Position numbers and translations under genes: made by a program. 64,000 bases of DNA from Afifellaceae bacterium (lineage in GTDB: Bacteria; Pseudomonadota; Alphaproteobacteria; Rhizobiales; Afifellaceae): positions 23,527 through 87,526 of the forward strand of contig JANQRH010000006.1 of assembly GCA_028284625.1 (NCBI GenBank), read 5' to 3'. The notes below the pieces were generated by a model. It did not search any database. It was not told the origin of the DNA and saw nothing but the letters and a program-made list of their open reading frames with translations. Positions 17,566-27,127 of the stretch are shown here, one piece after another. Within the stretch, counting starts at the first letter, position 1, and each line of letters opens with the position of its first letter.

Positions 17566-18013
17566 GGCGGGCCCCGCCCCGGCTGAAAGTGCAAACGATC
17601 CGATGGGCTACGTCGTAATATGGCCGCGAACGAATGGCGAGTGGTGTTGCCCGGCGACGTGTCGGCGAAGCGATCGCGGGAATGGGCCGCCAAGTTCGGA
17701 TCCGCGAGTGGAGTGGGTTGATTGCAACTGCCGGGGCGAGTGGTCGCCACCCATCCGGCAAGTCATGATGTCATGTCGGTGACATTTGGGCCGACTAACG
17801 ATGACCGCACCTGAGAGGAGCCGTGAATAGGCCCTGATATTGTGCAACCCTAGGTGTTTGTCTGGCAGACGGAGCCGCGTGGTTACTTAGAGGTTGGTTA
17901 ACCGTGCCCCTCCGGCTCCCTGGCATGTTAGTTAAGAGTGGGTTAAATCTATCATTGACCATGGGCCGAGGGATGGACAGTCGAGAGCGGCTCGCGATCT
18001 GAGGAGAAGCGTA
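17566..18013. other. 448-base intergenic region
   Basis: This region lies between the divergent nadK and the small 18014 gene. Open frames here lack family resemblance and ribosome sites. It contains a full CtrA-type box at 17932-17946 and a GGTTGGTTAACC patch near 17892. The stretch 17640-17790 is GC-rich with several short complementary blocks and could hold a non-coding RNA, but I see no known RNA family. Confidence 0.4.
17932..17946 (+). promoter_or_regulatory. CtrA-type box TTAA-N7-TTAA
   Basis: TTAAGAGTGGGTTAA matches the full-site spacing and lies 67 bases before the ATG at 18014, a good distance for promoter control of that gene. Pattern match only. Confidence 0.45.
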
Positions 18014-18310
18014 ATGGGTAAGCTCAATATCGGCATCGAGATCCGCGATTTCGACCTGGAGCGTATGGGCTTTTCGTTGTCTGTGCTTGATGACGGCAAG
18101 AAACGGCAGACGTCGGAGGCCTATCTCCGCATGACGCTTTCGGAGTTGCACACATTCCTCAACGCGCTCAGAGCCGCCCATGGCGAGATCGACGTTTCGA
18201 CGGTCGAGCCGTCAGGCGTCAGCAAGCTCCCGACCGTGAAGGTCAGCCGCTCGCGCGGGGAGGACCAGGCTCCCGATTTCCGCGGTGAGAAGTTCGTCGC
18301 CGCGGAGTAA
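18014..18310 (+). CDS. Small acidic/basic cytoplasmic protein, unknown function
   Basis: 98 residues, ATG preceded by GAGGAG at good spacing. The sequence (KLNIGIEIRDFDLERMGFSL at the start, LRMTLSELHTFLNALRAAHG in the middle) suggests a small beta strand plus helix fold. No membrane segment or Cys motif. I do not recognise the family. A CtrA-like box precedes it, and it converges on the hybrid kinase gene. Confidence 0.65.
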   Translation: MGKLNIGIEIRDFDLERMGFSLSVLDDGKKRQTSEAYLRMTLSELHTFLNALRAAHGEIDVSTVEPSGVSKLPTVKVSRSRGEDQAPDFRGEKFVAAE

Positions 18311-18315
18311 CGCCC

Positions 18316-18331
18316 GGCGCCATCCGGCGCC
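18316..18331. terminator. Short GC hairpin between convergent genes
   Basis: GGCGCC, ATCC loop, GGCGCC just after the stop of the 18014 gene. It is short and without T-run; a weak terminator candidate only. Confidence 0.35.
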
Positions 18332-18385
18332 AAGGGTTCATCCTGACCATTCCATGCCGGCCGCCATTGGCGGTCCGCCGCCGCG

Positions 18386-21142
18386 TTAGCCTGTTGCTGC
18401 GCGCGCTGCGCTGCTCTCTGGCGGCGCCAGCTCGTCCTTGATCGCCGCGACAACAGCGGCGAGTTCCCTCTCAATCGCGCCAAGGGGTGCTTCCGAAAGG
18501 AGCGCGTCGTCCCCGTCTCGTGCCCGAGCCTCCAAATCGGCGCATAGCTCACCCAGCCGCATCGCGCCGACATTGCGGCTTGGCGATTTCAAGGCGTGCA
18601 CTTCCGTCGCCACCTTGGCGAGGTCGCTCTCCGCAATCGCCTGTTTGAGCGCATCCACATGCGTCGGTGCGTGCGACAGGAAGAGACCGAAAACGCGGCC
18701 CAGCAGAGCCGGATCGCCGCCGGCGATTGCACGCAGCGAATTGAGCACCTCCGCGTCCAGGGGCGCGTCCGCTGCCATCGCGTCTGCTTCCGGTCCGGCC
18801 CCGCCGTCGGCCGGCGCAGATTCCGGTTGCTCCAACTGATCGTTCATGGGCGCCACATCGGTCGGGCTGAAATGCGCCAGACAATCCGACAGGCTCTTCA
18901 TCGTGAACGGCTTGGTCAGATAATCGTCCATGCCGGCATCGCGCCAGCTGTCAGCCGTGCTGCCCGCGACATGCGCCGTCAGCGCCACAACGGGCGTGCG
19001 CGCCAGCTCCGCCTCCGCCTCATAAGTGCGGATCGCGCGCGTTGCGGCAAAGCCGTCAAGCACGGGCATGCTGCAATCCATCAGCACGATATCGAAACCG
19101 CCTTGCTTGAACGTCTCGACTGCCTGAGCGCCGTCCTCCACGATCGTCGTTTGCGCTTTGAGCCGGGCCAAAGCTTCAGAGACGACCTCGCGGTTGACCG
19201 GGCTGTCATCGGCGACGAGCACATGGAGGCTGGAGAGGTCGGGAAGCGCAGGTCCGCTCGCGCCGCGACGATGCTCCAGAAGCTCCGCCAAGGTGCCGTC
19301 CCGCACGGCATCCAGGATCTTCCGAATGCGGCCGGATGAGATCGGCTGTAGGAGCACGCCGTCGCAGCGTCGCGCCGCGAGCAGCCGCTCCACTTTGCTG
19401 TCGCCGACCCCGGCAACGCAGATGATCGGCGCGTCGCCCGTCCGCCCGGGACGCGCGTCGACCCAATCCGGCGACGCAAAGATCACGGCCGCCTCGGCGA
19501 GCGAGACATCCCCGGCGTTGACGGAAATCGTGTAGCCATAGGTCTCCAGAACGCCCGCCAGAACCCGCGTCGTTGCATCGCCTTCGATCATGACCAGCGC
19601 GTGCCCCCGCTCCGCCGGCGTAGCATCGGCCGGCGCCTCCAGCACGCGCACGGGAATGGTGAAGAGGAACGTCGATCCGCGTCCCTCCTCGCTTTCCGCC
19701 CAGATGCGCCCGTCCATCGCGGTCACGAGCCGCTGGCAGATGGAGAGCCCCAAGCCGGTTCCGCCAAAGCGTCGCGTGGTGGACTGATCAGCCTGGCTGA
19801 AGGCTTCGAAGATGTGGCCGACTTTGTCGGATGGAATGCCGATCCCGGTGTCTTCAACGGCAAACGTCAGCGCCGATGCGTCACCATCGGCCTCCTGCCG
19901 CGTCACCGACACCTTGACGTGACCGCTCTCGGTGAACTTCAGCGCATTGTTGACGAGATTGGAGATGATCTGGCTGAGCCGCACCGGATCGCCTTCGATG
20001 ACGGGAGGAACATCCGCATCGATCTCCGCTGCCAGATCGAGGCCTTTCGACGCTGCGCGTTCCCAGAAGAGGCTGAGCGCGTCGTCCACGATCGTCTCCA
20101 CGTCGACGCGACCGGCCTCAAGCTCAAGCTTGCCGGCTTCGATTTTCGACAGGTCGAGAATGTCGTTGATGATCGTAAGCAGCGTCTGTCCGGAGCGGAC
20201 GATGGTCTCCGCATAACGCTGCGGGCGCTGCGCCAACTCACCACCGGCCAAGAGCTCCGCCATGACCAACATGCCGTTCATCGGCGTGCGGATTTCGTGG
20301 CTCATCGTGGCCAAAAACTCCGATTTCGCTCGATTGGCCGATTCCGCTGCGTCGCGTGCCACTACGAGATCGCGCGTGCGCTCAGTCACGGTCCTTTCCA
20401 GACCGGCGCGATGATCCTCGAGCGCCTGGTCGCGCCGCCCGATCTGGTCGAGCATCTCGTTGAAGGCGTCGACCAGCTGTCCCGTCTCGTCGCTCGTCCG
20501 TCGCACCGCGCGCTGCGTGAAATCGCCGGTCTTGCGAACGTCGTTCATCGTGTTCGCCAGAGCGCCAAGCGGTTGCGTGATCGCGCGCTGCAGGCGCATG
20601 GCCACTAGGAGGCCGATGCCGATCGCCACACCGGCGCTTAACAGCGCAGCGATGATGGCTTGCTTGAGCCGCTCCGACAATTCCGGTGTGCCGACAAGCA
20701 GCACCAGGCTGCCGACCGTCCGGCCACCTTTGACGATGTCGCTGGTCACAAGGAACGCGCCGTCTCTCAGCATCCGCCACAACGAGGTGCTGTCGCCTTC
20801 CGCCCGGTCGTCGACGGAGCCGAGCGCCACGGCTGTGCCCGCCTCCACGAAGACGGCCCCGTTCGGGTCACGGATGCCGGCGTAGCGCACGTTCGGAATC
20901 CGCCCGATGGCGTTGAGCGTGCGCCGCGCGGCTCTCTCATCGCCTTTTGCCGCCGCGTCCGCGGCGCTGACGGCGAGGACCTGCGCGGTGGCCGCAAGCT
21001 CCGAGCGCTTGGCCTCCGCAAACCGGCTCAGCTCGCGATATGTGCCGACCACGAAAGCCAGCAAAACCGCCGCGCCGACTGAGGCGGCGATCAGGATTGC
21101 AAGTTTGGCGCGTATGGAGCGTGAGTTGTGAAACAATGCCAA
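18386..21142 (-). CDS. Hybrid sensor histidine kinase with receiver and Hpt domains
   Basis: 918 residues, TTG start (no other start for the first membrane helix). In order: TM1 (~14-34), a periplasmic sensor of ~130 residues, TM2 (~163-183), HAMP (~185-240), coiled linker, HisKA with phospho-His in [11 protein letters not shown] (~285), HATPase with [17 protein letters not shown] and GTGLGLSI, a degenerate receiver-like region (~525-640), a receiver with Asp in [12 protein letters not shown] (~700), and a C-terminal Hpt domain with [13 protein letters not shown] (~860). All parts of a phosphorelay are in one chain; the final regulator is not attached. Divergent from the receiver-ATPase gene. 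Confidence 0.93.
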   Translation of the reverse strand: MALFHNSRSIRAKLAILIAASVGAAVLLAFVVGTYRELSRFAEAKRSELAATAQVLAVSAADAAAKGDERAARRTLNAIGRIPNVRYAGIRDPNGAVFVEAGTAVALGSVDDRAEGDSTSLWRMLRDGAFLVTSDIVKGGRTVGSLVLLVGTPELSERLKQAIIAALLSAGVAIGIGLLVAMRLQRAITQPLGALANTMNDVRKTGDFTQRAVRRTSDETGQLVDAFNEMLDQIGRRDQALEDHRAGLERTVTERTRDLVVARDAAESANRAKSEFLATMSHEIRTPMNGMLVMAELLAGGELAQRPQRYAETIVRSGQTLLTIINDILDLSKIEAGKLELEAGRVDVETIVDDALSLFWERAASKGLDLAAEIDADVPPVIEGDPVRLSQIISNLVNNALKFTESGHVKVSVTRQEADGDASALTFAVEDTGIGIPSDKVGHIFEAFSQADQSTTRRFGGTGLGLSICQRLVTAMDGRIWAESEEGRGSTFLFTIPVRVLEAPADATPAERGHALVMIEGDATTRVLAGVLETYGYTISVNAGDVSLAEAAVIFASPDWVDARPGRTGDAPIICVAGVGDSKVERLLAARRCDGVLLQPISSGRIRKILDAVRDGTLAELLEHRRGASGPALPDLSSLHVLVADDSPVNREVVSEALARLKAQTTIVEDGAQAVETFKQGGFDIVLMDCSMPVLDGFAATRAIRTYEAEAELARTPVVALTAHVAGSTADSWRDAGMDDYLTKPFTMKSLSDCLAHFSPTDVAPMNDQLEQPESAPADGGAGPEADAMAADAPLDAEVLNSLRAIAGGDPALLGRVFGLFLSHAPTHVDALKQAIAESDLAKVATEVHALKSPSRNVGAMRLGELCADLEARARDGDDALLSEAPLGAIERELAAVVAAIKDELAPPESSAARAATG

Positions 21143-21224
21143 GTCGTGGTTTCAGTCGATTCCCGCATGATTTGCATGCTTACGCTAAAGGGAGAATTAA
21201 TCCCTACAGGCCACATTGGTCGGC

Positions 21225-22379
21225 ATGATCCTGCGTGAGATCGCCAACGAAGCGGTCGCCGGCGGCGCTGGCGCCCCCAAGGTGCTCGTCGTCGACGACG
21301 ACGCGACGAGCCGTTTGCTGGCTGGCGCGGCGCTAAAGGATCAGATGCAGATCACCGAGGCTGAGAACGGTGAAGTCGCGCTCCAGATCCTGGGGCGCGA
21401 GTCTTTCGATCTGACGATCCTCGACCTCGATATGCCTGTGCTCGACGGATTTGCGGTGATTGAGCAGGCGCGCGCGCGGCCGGAGACGCGCCATTTGCCG
21501 ATCATCGTCGTCACGGGCCGTGAGGATGTCGTATCGATTGAGCGCGCCTTCGCGCTTGGGGCGACGTCGTTTCTCTGCAAACCGATCAACTGGAACGTCT
21601 TTCGCCACCAAGTCGCCTATGTCTTTCATAAGGCTCAGGTTGAGCGCCGGTTGCGTGCCAAGAATGAGCAGCTGGAGCAGGTGGCTGCCTTGCGCGCCCG
21701 CTCCATCGCCGCGCTCTCGCGCTCCATAGAATCAGCCGCAACCCGCCTCGATTGCCCGCCGGAAGGCCAACCGGCGTCCACTGAGCTCCACAAATATTGC
21801 GAGAAGATGCGGAAGCTCGTGCGCCGCGTCGGTCACGTCTCCGATGTCTTGACCGGCTCCACGGAGTTCTTTCCTCAAGCCGCGGAGGCGCACGATGTGG
21901 CTGCCGCAGCGGTGGCGATGCTGGAATCGGAAGACGGCTCCGTGCCGGCGGAGCGCATCGACATTCAGGAATCTGAGCCGCTCAAGCTGCATGGCGACGC
22001 CGATCTGGTCAAAGGCGCGCTTGTCGAGATACTCGCCAATGCGCTGGAAGCCTCGCCGTCAGAGGAGAGGGTGCAGCTGCGGGTCGTCGGAGCATCACCA
22101 AACCGCGTGCGCTTCGAGATTGAGGATCACGGCGCCGGCATTCCCGAACACTTGCTTGAGGCCGGCATTGCCGACCTCGCCGCCGACGTCGCCGCAGGCT
22201 CAAATGCCAAGCCTGGCCTTGGGCTGGCCTTGGCCAAGGCGGTCGTTGACCGCCATCACGGCCATTTCGGCATCGTTTCGGAGCCCGGTCGCGGCACGGA
22301 AGTGTTTTTGAGCTTCCCCGCGGCGGCAGAGGCCGATGGTGAAGCGACACTTAACCAAGCAGTTCGAATCGCGTCGTGA
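21225..22379 (+). CDS. Receiver protein with C-terminal histidine-kinase-type ATPase domain
   Basis: 384 residues from the ATG at 21225 (a TTG at 21216 is possible). The N-terminal receiver (~18-140) has VLVVDDDATSR, phospho-Asp in TILDLDMPVLDG and the VTGRE and LCKPINW switch residues. The C-terminus has an HATPase with ILANALEAS, EDHGAGIP and GLGLALAKAVV. The linker shows no clear HisKA phospho-acceptor motif (the His in ELHKYCEKM is not in a H-E/D context), so kinase activity is uncertain. It probably works with the divergent hybrid kinase. Confidence 0.82.
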   Translation: MILREIANEAVAGGAGAPKVLVVDDDATSRLLAGAALKDQMQITEAENGEVALQILGRESFDLTILDLDMPVLDGFAVIEQARARPETRHLPIIVVTGREDVVSIERAFALGATSFLCKPINWNVFRHQVAYVFHKAQVERRLRAKNEQLEQVAALRARSIAALSRSIESAATRLDCPPEGQPASTELHKYCEKMRKLVRRVGHVSDVLTGSTEFFPQAAEAHDVAAAAVAMLESEDGSVPAERIDIQESEPLKLHGDADLVKGALVEILANALEASPSEERVQLRVVGASPNRVRFEIEDHGAGIPEHLLEAGIADLAADVAAGSNAKPGLGLALAKAVVDRHHGHFGIVSEPGRGTEVFLSFPAAAEADGEATLNQAVRIAS

Positions 22380-22388
22380 GGGTTACCG

Positions 22389-23861
22389 TTGAATTGGGCT
22401 CGGTCACTTAAGAAACCAGTTCCGAACGCGGAGAGAAGCGGCGTGTCCGCCAACAGATCAAGCGCTCGTGAAGCCGTTGAAGGTTGGGCCGACGCTCCGC
22501 GCTCCAAGAGCGCCGGCCCAACCGAGGCTGCCTGGGATGGGTGGCAAAGCGACCGGCTGGCGGCGCTGCAGCGCGAGCTTGCAAAGCCGTCGCTGTCGAA
22601 TCGCAAGGCTATCATCGACGCGCTGGGCGCCGCGATCCGTGAGGCGACCGCCAGCGGCAACCCCGCCGCGGCAATGCTGCTCGATCTCAACGGCTTCTTG
22701 GGAATCAACGCCGCCTGGGGGCCGGCGATGGGCGATCAGGTGCTCGCCGCGACCGGTGACCGGATCAGCCACTTCCTTGCGCATGCGCCGCGCGGCGGGG
22801 GAACCGCCTATGTCGGCCACCTCGATTCAGATCATTATCTTGTCGTTCTCACCGACGTCGAGAACTTCGGCGCGCTGCGCGCGCTGGCGACGGAGCTGAT
22901 CGCCGCCCTGGCGCAGCCGATCGTGATCTCCGAGCAATCGCTTTCAGTGAGCGCCCGTGCCGCCATCGTTCAGGTGCCCAAGCACGGGCGGAGCGTCACA
23001 AGCGTGCTGGCGCGCGGCTTCCGCCTCCTCAACACCGCGGCCCGCTCGACCTCCGACTCCGTGGCCATTTCTGAGTCCGATTCCGGCACCGCCTCATCGC
23101 TGATCATGCTCGAGCGCGATCTTAACGCGGCGCTCTCCACCGATCAGCTTTTTGTCGCGTTGCAGCCGAAGGTGGAGGCCACGACCGGCCTGATCCATGG
23201 CGCGGAAGCGTTGGCGCGCTGGAATCATCCAGAGCGTGGTGCTCTGCCACCCCTGGTTTTCGTTGAGGCAGCCGAGCAGAGCGGCCTGATCTTTGATTTG
23301 GGGCTACGCATCCTTCGCGATGTCTGCCGTGCCAGCAATGGTCTCGCTAAGTCGGGCAAGCCGTTCAATCTGGCTGTGAATGTGTCGCCGCATCAGCTTG
23401 CCCACAATGAGTTCCTGGGCCGCTTTCTTGAGGTCGTCGACCGCGAAGGGGTCAACCCGGAGACGTTGGAGATCGAGGTGACGGAAACGGCCGCGATGAT
23501 GGGCGGCGAGCGGATGCTGGAGAGCCTGCGGGCGCTCAGGCGCTGCGGCATCGGCGTTGCGATCGATGATTTCGGCACGGGCTTCTCGAATCTGGCGTCG
23601 CTGTCGGCGCTGCCGGCCGACGGCCTGAAGATCGATCGGTCGCTGGTCAGCGGAAGCGACGATGGCGGCAAAGCCGAAGCGCTTTTGGGCCTTGCCGTGA
23701 ATCTGGGGCAGACCTTCGGGCTGATCACCGTCGCAGAGGGCGTCGAGACGGGTGATCAGCTGCAGCGCCTCAAGGCGCTCGGCTGTGACCTGATCCAGGG
23801 CTACTATACCGGCCGTCCCGTGCCGAGCAGCGAATTCGCCGAGCGCTATCTGCGAGACTGA
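22389..23861 (+). CDS. EAL-domain c-di-GMP phosphodiesterase with degenerate GGDEF domain
   Basis: 490 residues (TTG 22389 with GAGGG upstream; GTG 22443 is an alternative). The N-terminal GGDEF-like fold (~85-215) has LDSDHY where GGDEF should be, so no cyclase activity is expected. The EAL domain (~235-480) keeps its key residues: HGAEALARW, the metal ligands in NVSPHQL, EVTETAAM and IDDFGTGFS, then KIDRSLV, VAEGVET and QGYYTGRPV. Hydrolysis of c-di-GMP to pGpG is expected. No membrane segment. It follows the receiver-ATPase gene after 9 bases, so they are probably one operon. Confidence 0.9.
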   Translation: MNWARSLKKPVPNAERSGVSANRSSAREAVEGWADAPRSKSAGPTEAAWDGWQSDRLAALQRELAKPSLSNRKAIIDALGAAIREATASGNPAAAMLLDLNGFLGINAAWGPAMGDQVLAATGDRISHFLAHAPRGGGTAYVGHLDSDHYLVVLTDVENFGALRALATELIAALAQPIVISEQSLSVSARAAIVQVPKHGRSVTSVLARGFRLLNTAARSTSDSVAISESDSGTASSLIMLERDLNAALSTDQLFVALQPKVEATTGLIHGAEALARWNHPERGALPPLVFVEAAEQSGLIFDLGLRILRDVCRASNGLAKSGKPFNLAVNVSPHQLAHNEFLGRFLEVVDREGVNPETLEIEVTETAAMMGGERMLESLRALRRCGIGVAIDDFGTGFSNLASLSALPADGLKIDRSLVSGSDDGGKAEALLGLAVNLGQTFGLITVAEGVETGDQLQRLKALGCDLIQGYYTGRPVPSSEFAERYLRD

Positions 23862-24041
23862 GCGCGCCGCCCAGATGGGTCCCGCCGTGTTCACGCCGGC
23901 GCGTGGCGGCATGAAGAAGTTCTTAACTCTCCCGACAGCTTTCGAACGAAATTAAGGGAATCGAGGGCACGGCATCCGAGAATACAGGGTGCGGTGCTCG
24001 CGCGCCGGCTGCATGACAAGAACACGCGGGATCAATCGCCC

Positions 24042-25304
24042 ATGACGGGGACAGCGTTTACGAGGCGAATTGCAGAGAACGAGGGCGGCAATGTCGCTCT
24101 GGTGTTTTCGCTCGCCTTGCCGGTTTTTGTCGCAGTAACCGGATTGGCCATCGACAGCGCCAGTTTCTATAACCAGCAATCCAGCATGCAGGCTGTGGCC
24201 GACTCCACCGCATTGGCGGTTGCCAAGGAGCTGCACCTCTTCACCGAGAAGCCGACCACCCTTGAGGAGGCGGGCAGGGACAAGGCGGAGGCGATGCTGG
24301 CTGAGAAAGGCCTCGCTGGGCTGAAGCACACGACCGGCGTGACGGTCGACACCAAAGAAGGTGTCGCGGAAGTCGAAATCGTCATGCATGCGAATTCATT
24401 CCTGCCGGCAGAAATCTGGGGCGAGAGCCCGATCCGCGTGACCGCCGATGCGCACACTTACGGCGATCTGCGTCTCTGCGTACTCGGTCTGGACGGGAAC
24501 GCCGACCACACGGTGGCACTCGACAAGAGCGCACAGATGGAGGCGCCCGAATGCGCGGTGCAATCGAACTCCATAAGCCCATTGGGGTTGAGTGCCAGCC
24601 GTGGCAGTTCCTTGACAGCGCAGTTCTCCTGCTCCGCCGGCGGCTTCAACGGTAATGATGACGACGACGAGGGGGCCTTTGAACCGGATCCGGAAACCGA
24701 CTGCCCGGTTCTTGAAGATCCGCTGGCGCTCCGAGATGAGCCGACGGTTGGAGGTTGCGACTATCACAAGAGCCACTTCAACAAGGGCACGGTTTCCATC
24801 TCCCCCGGCACGTATTGCGGCGGCATAAAGATCACCGGCAAGACGACCGTGACGGCTGAGCCGGGCGTCTACATCATCACCGGAGGCGATCTGAGGGTAA
24901 GCAACAACTCGTCGCTGCAAGGCGAAGATGTGAGCTTCTTCTTCACCGACGACGCCGTCATCAACTTCAAGGACAAGGCACTCATCGAGCTGAGCGCCCC
25001 TAAGGACGGGCCCATGGCCGGCATCCTGTTCTTTGAGACCCGCACCGCCCCGCCGAACCGCAACTTTGAGATCAGCAGCGATGCCGCCCGTAAGCTGCTA
25101 GGCACGATCTACCTCTCGCAAGGCGTTTTCAAAGGCGGCGGTAAGGGTCGCATCGCCGATGCGTCCGATTACACGATCATCATCGCGCGGCGCATCGATG
25201 TGGAAGGCTCGCAGCTCATCATCAACGCCGACTACGCCGGATCCGATGTGCCGGTACCGGACGGCCTCGGGCCGAAATCCAGAAAAGTCAGGCTCTCCCA
25301 CTAG
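24042..25304 (+). CDS. TadE/TadG-like protein with large extracytoplasmic domain
   Basis: 420 residues from the ATG at 24042. The N-terminus carries the Tad-type segment (ENEGGNVALVFSLALPVFV, then DSASFYNQQSSMQAVADSTAL), one membrane helix typical of TadG-like pilus proteins. The C-terminal ~280 residues are outside the cell membrane and contain cysteines, an acidic stretch NGNDDDDEGAFEPDPETD (~210) and repeated beta segments such as TVTAEPGVYIITGGDLRVSN. No von Willebrand domain is evident and no other tad genes are near, so it is an orphan. Function unknown; surface attachment is a guess. Confidence 0.75.
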   Translation: MTGTAFTRRIAENEGGNVALVFSLALPVFVAVTGLAIDSASFYNQQSSMQAVADSTALAVAKELHLFTEKPTTLEEAGRDKAEAMLAEKGLAGLKHTTGVTVDTKEGVAEVEIVMHANSFLPAEIWGESPIRVTADAHTYGDLRLCVLGLDGNADHTVALDKSAQMEAPECAVQSNSISPLGLSASRGSSLTAQFSCSAGGFNGNDDDDEGAFEPDPETDCPVLEDPLALRDEPTVGGCDYHKSHFNKGTVSISPGTYCGGIKITGKTTVTAEPGVYIITGGDLRVSNNSSLQGEDVSFFFTDDAVINFKDKALIELSAPKDGPMAGILFFETRTAPPNRNFEISSDAARKLLGTIYLSQGVFKGGGKGRIADASDYTIIIARRIDVEGSQLIINADYAGSDVPVPDGLGPKSRKVRLSH

Positions 25305-25440
25305 GTCATCGACCGGCCGCCCGCCGAACCGGAGCGGGGACCTTCAGCACCGCCGAATATCCCTTCGCACGCCGCCCATTCGACGGCCGGTGCGGCGGCG
25401 CTTTCATATGCCCAAAATCGCGTCGTTCCGCCGCTCCGAT

Positions 25441-25454
25441 TTGACCTAAATCAT
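25441..25454 (+). promoter_or_regulatory. FNR/FixK-type box before the hydrogenase operon
   Basis: TTGACCTAAATCAT compares with the consensus TTGAT-N4-ATCAA: two mismatches in the ten fixed positions, correct spacing. It lies 79 bases before the ATG at 25533. An FNR-family regulator responding to low oxygen is the likely binder. Confidence 0.5.
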
Positions 25455-25532
25455 AGCTGAACCAGGCTGGGTTCGCGACTAAGGTGATCACCGGGTTCTC
25501 AAAATCGGCGGGGCACGAACCGATGGCATTCC

Positions 25533-26681
25533 ATGACTGAAGCAGCGAAGTCGGTCATCTCAATTGATGGCCTCCAGGCGCTTATCGACGCCTTGGCGGC
25601 CAAGAACTACCAGATAATGGGGCCAACCGTTCACGACGGCGCCATTATCTATGATGCAATCACCAAAACCGCCGACCTGCCGGCCGGCTGGACCGATCGC
25701 CAGGATGGCGGGCGCTATCGCCTTGAGCGGCGCGACGATGACGCGCTGTTCGGCTACGTCGTCGGGCCGCATTCGTGGAAGCAGTTTTTGCATCCGGCGA
25801 AGGAGACCCTCTGGAAAGCGAGCCGCGGCGCGGACGGAATCGTCGTCACGGCCGAGGAGCCGAGCCCGCAAAAATTCGCCTTCATCGGTGTCAGGTCCTG
25901 CGAGCTCGCGGCGATCGCTGTCCAGGATAAGGTGTTCCTCGAGGGGCCGTATCTTGACGTGCCTTATGCCGAGCGGCGGAAGGACAACTTCATCGTCGCC
26001 GTCAATTGCGGCGAAGCGGGCGGCACATGCTTCTGCGTTTCCATGCAGACCGGACCGAAAGCAGACGCCGGTTATGACGTCGCGCTGACGGAGCTGCACC
26101 ACAACGGTGCCCATGAGTTCCTGGTGGAGGTGGGCAGCGAAGCCGGCGCCGCACTGATGCAAGAGGTGCCGCATCGCCAGGCGAGCGACGAGCAGATTTC
26201 AGCCGCCGAGGCAGCCGTCGCCAATGCCACGAATCAGATGGGGCGGACGCTCGACACCAACGGGCTGAAGGAGCTGCTGCAGGGCAATGCCAACCATCCG
26301 CAATGGGATGCCGTGGCGGAGCGCTGCCTGAGCTGCGGCAATTGCACGATGGTGTGCCCGACCTGCTTCTGCACCACGGTCGACGACCACAGCGATTTGA
26401 GCGGCGACAACGCCGAGCGCGTGCGCAAGTGGGATTCCTGCTTCACGCTGGACTTCTCCTACATCCACGGCGGCAGCGTGCGCACCGCCACCCGCTCGCG
26501 CTATCGCCAATGGATGACCCACAAGCTCGCCAGCTGGTACGATCAGTTCGGCACCTCAGGATGCGTGGGCTGCGGACGCTGCATTACTTGGTGCCCGGTG
26601 GGCATCGACATCACAGAAGAAGCCGCAGCCATAAGGGCGGCACCGATGACCGATAAGGAGAAGCCGAATGAAAGGCCTTGA
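25533..26681 (+). CDS. hyhB: Group 3b [NiFe]-hydrogenase beta subunit (4Fe-4S dicluster protein)
   Basis: 382 residues. It is the electron-transfer subunit related to sulfhydrogenase beta and anaerobic sulfite reductase subunit A. Two clusters of cysteines are visible: [15 protein letters not shown] (~265-279) and [15 protein letters not shown] (~344-358). A first domain with [10 protein letters not shown] and [10 protein letters not shown] may hold an additional site. It passes electrons between the gamma flavoprotein and the hydrogenase dimer. It is the first gene of the operon; the next gene's ATG lies 14 bases inside its end. Confidence 0.9.
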   Translation: MTEAAKSVISIDGLQALIDALAAKNYQIMGPTVHDGAIIYDAITKTADLPAGWTDRQDGGRYRLERRDDDALFGYVVGPHSWKQFLHPAKETLWKASRGADGIVVTAEEPSPQKFAFIGVRSCELAAIAVQDKVFLEGPYLDVPYAERRKDNFIVAVNCGEAGGTCFCVSMQTGPKADAGYDVALTELHHNGAHEFLVEVGSEAGAALMQEVPHRQASDEQISAAEAAVANATNQMGRTLDTNGLKELLQGNANHPQWDAVAERCLSCGNCTMVCPTCFCTTVDDHSDLSGDNAERVRKWDSCFTLDFSYIHGGSVRTATRSRYRQWMTHKLASWYDQFGTSGCVGCGRCITWCPVGIDITEEAAAIRAAPMTDKEKPNERP

Positions 26682-27126
26682 GGACATCCTGCGGGAGCAC
26701 CCGTTTCTCTCCGGTTTCTCGCCCGAGCAAAGCGATCTCATCGTGGGCTGCGCCCGCAACCATCGCTTCAACGCCGGTCAGTATCTCTTCCACGAAGGCG
26801 ACCCGGCCGATGAGTTCTATCTGATCCGCCGCGGCAAGGTGGCCCTTGAGATCGTCGCCCCGGGGAAGCCCCCGATCGTCTTTGCAACGCTTGGCGAGGG
26901 CGAAATCGTCGGCGCCTCGTGGCTTGTCGCGCCGCATCGCACGATGTTCGACGCACGCGCCGTGGAGCTGACGCGCGCCATCGGCATCGACGCGGCCTGC
27001 CTGCGTGGCAAATGCGATGAAGATCACAGCCTCGGCTACGAGATGATGAAGGCGTTTCTACCGATCCTCGTGCAGCGCTTGAACGCCACCCGACTGCAGA
27101 TTCTCGACGTCTATGGGAGGGCTTGA
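26668..27126 (+). CDS. Cyclic-nucleotide-binding-domain protein inside the hydrogenase operon
   Basis: 152 residues, with the Shine-Dalgarno AAGGAG well placed. A single CRP/PKA-type beta-barrel ([20 protein letters not shown], ~35-54; [12 protein letters not shown], ~71-82; [13 protein letters not shown], ~83-95) and a C-terminal helix with no helix-turn-helix, so it is not a DNA-binding protein. It lies between beta and gamma subunit genes, overlapping the first and two bases before the second, which implies translational coupling. It may be an accessory or regulatory hydrogenase subunit; the ligand is unknown. Confidence 0.88.
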   Translation: MKGLEDILREHPFLSGFSPEQSDLIVGCARNHRFNAGQYLFHEGDPADEFYLIRRGKVALEIVAPGKPPIVFATLGEGEIVGASWLVAPHRTMFDARAVELTRAIGIDAACLRGKCDEDHSLGYEMMKAFLPILVQRLNATRLQILDVYGRA

Positions 27127-27127
27127 G

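Noticed and set aside
18386..21142. Hybrid kinase as two separate genes
   Set aside because: The frame is continuous and the domains are in one chain with no stop or frameshift.
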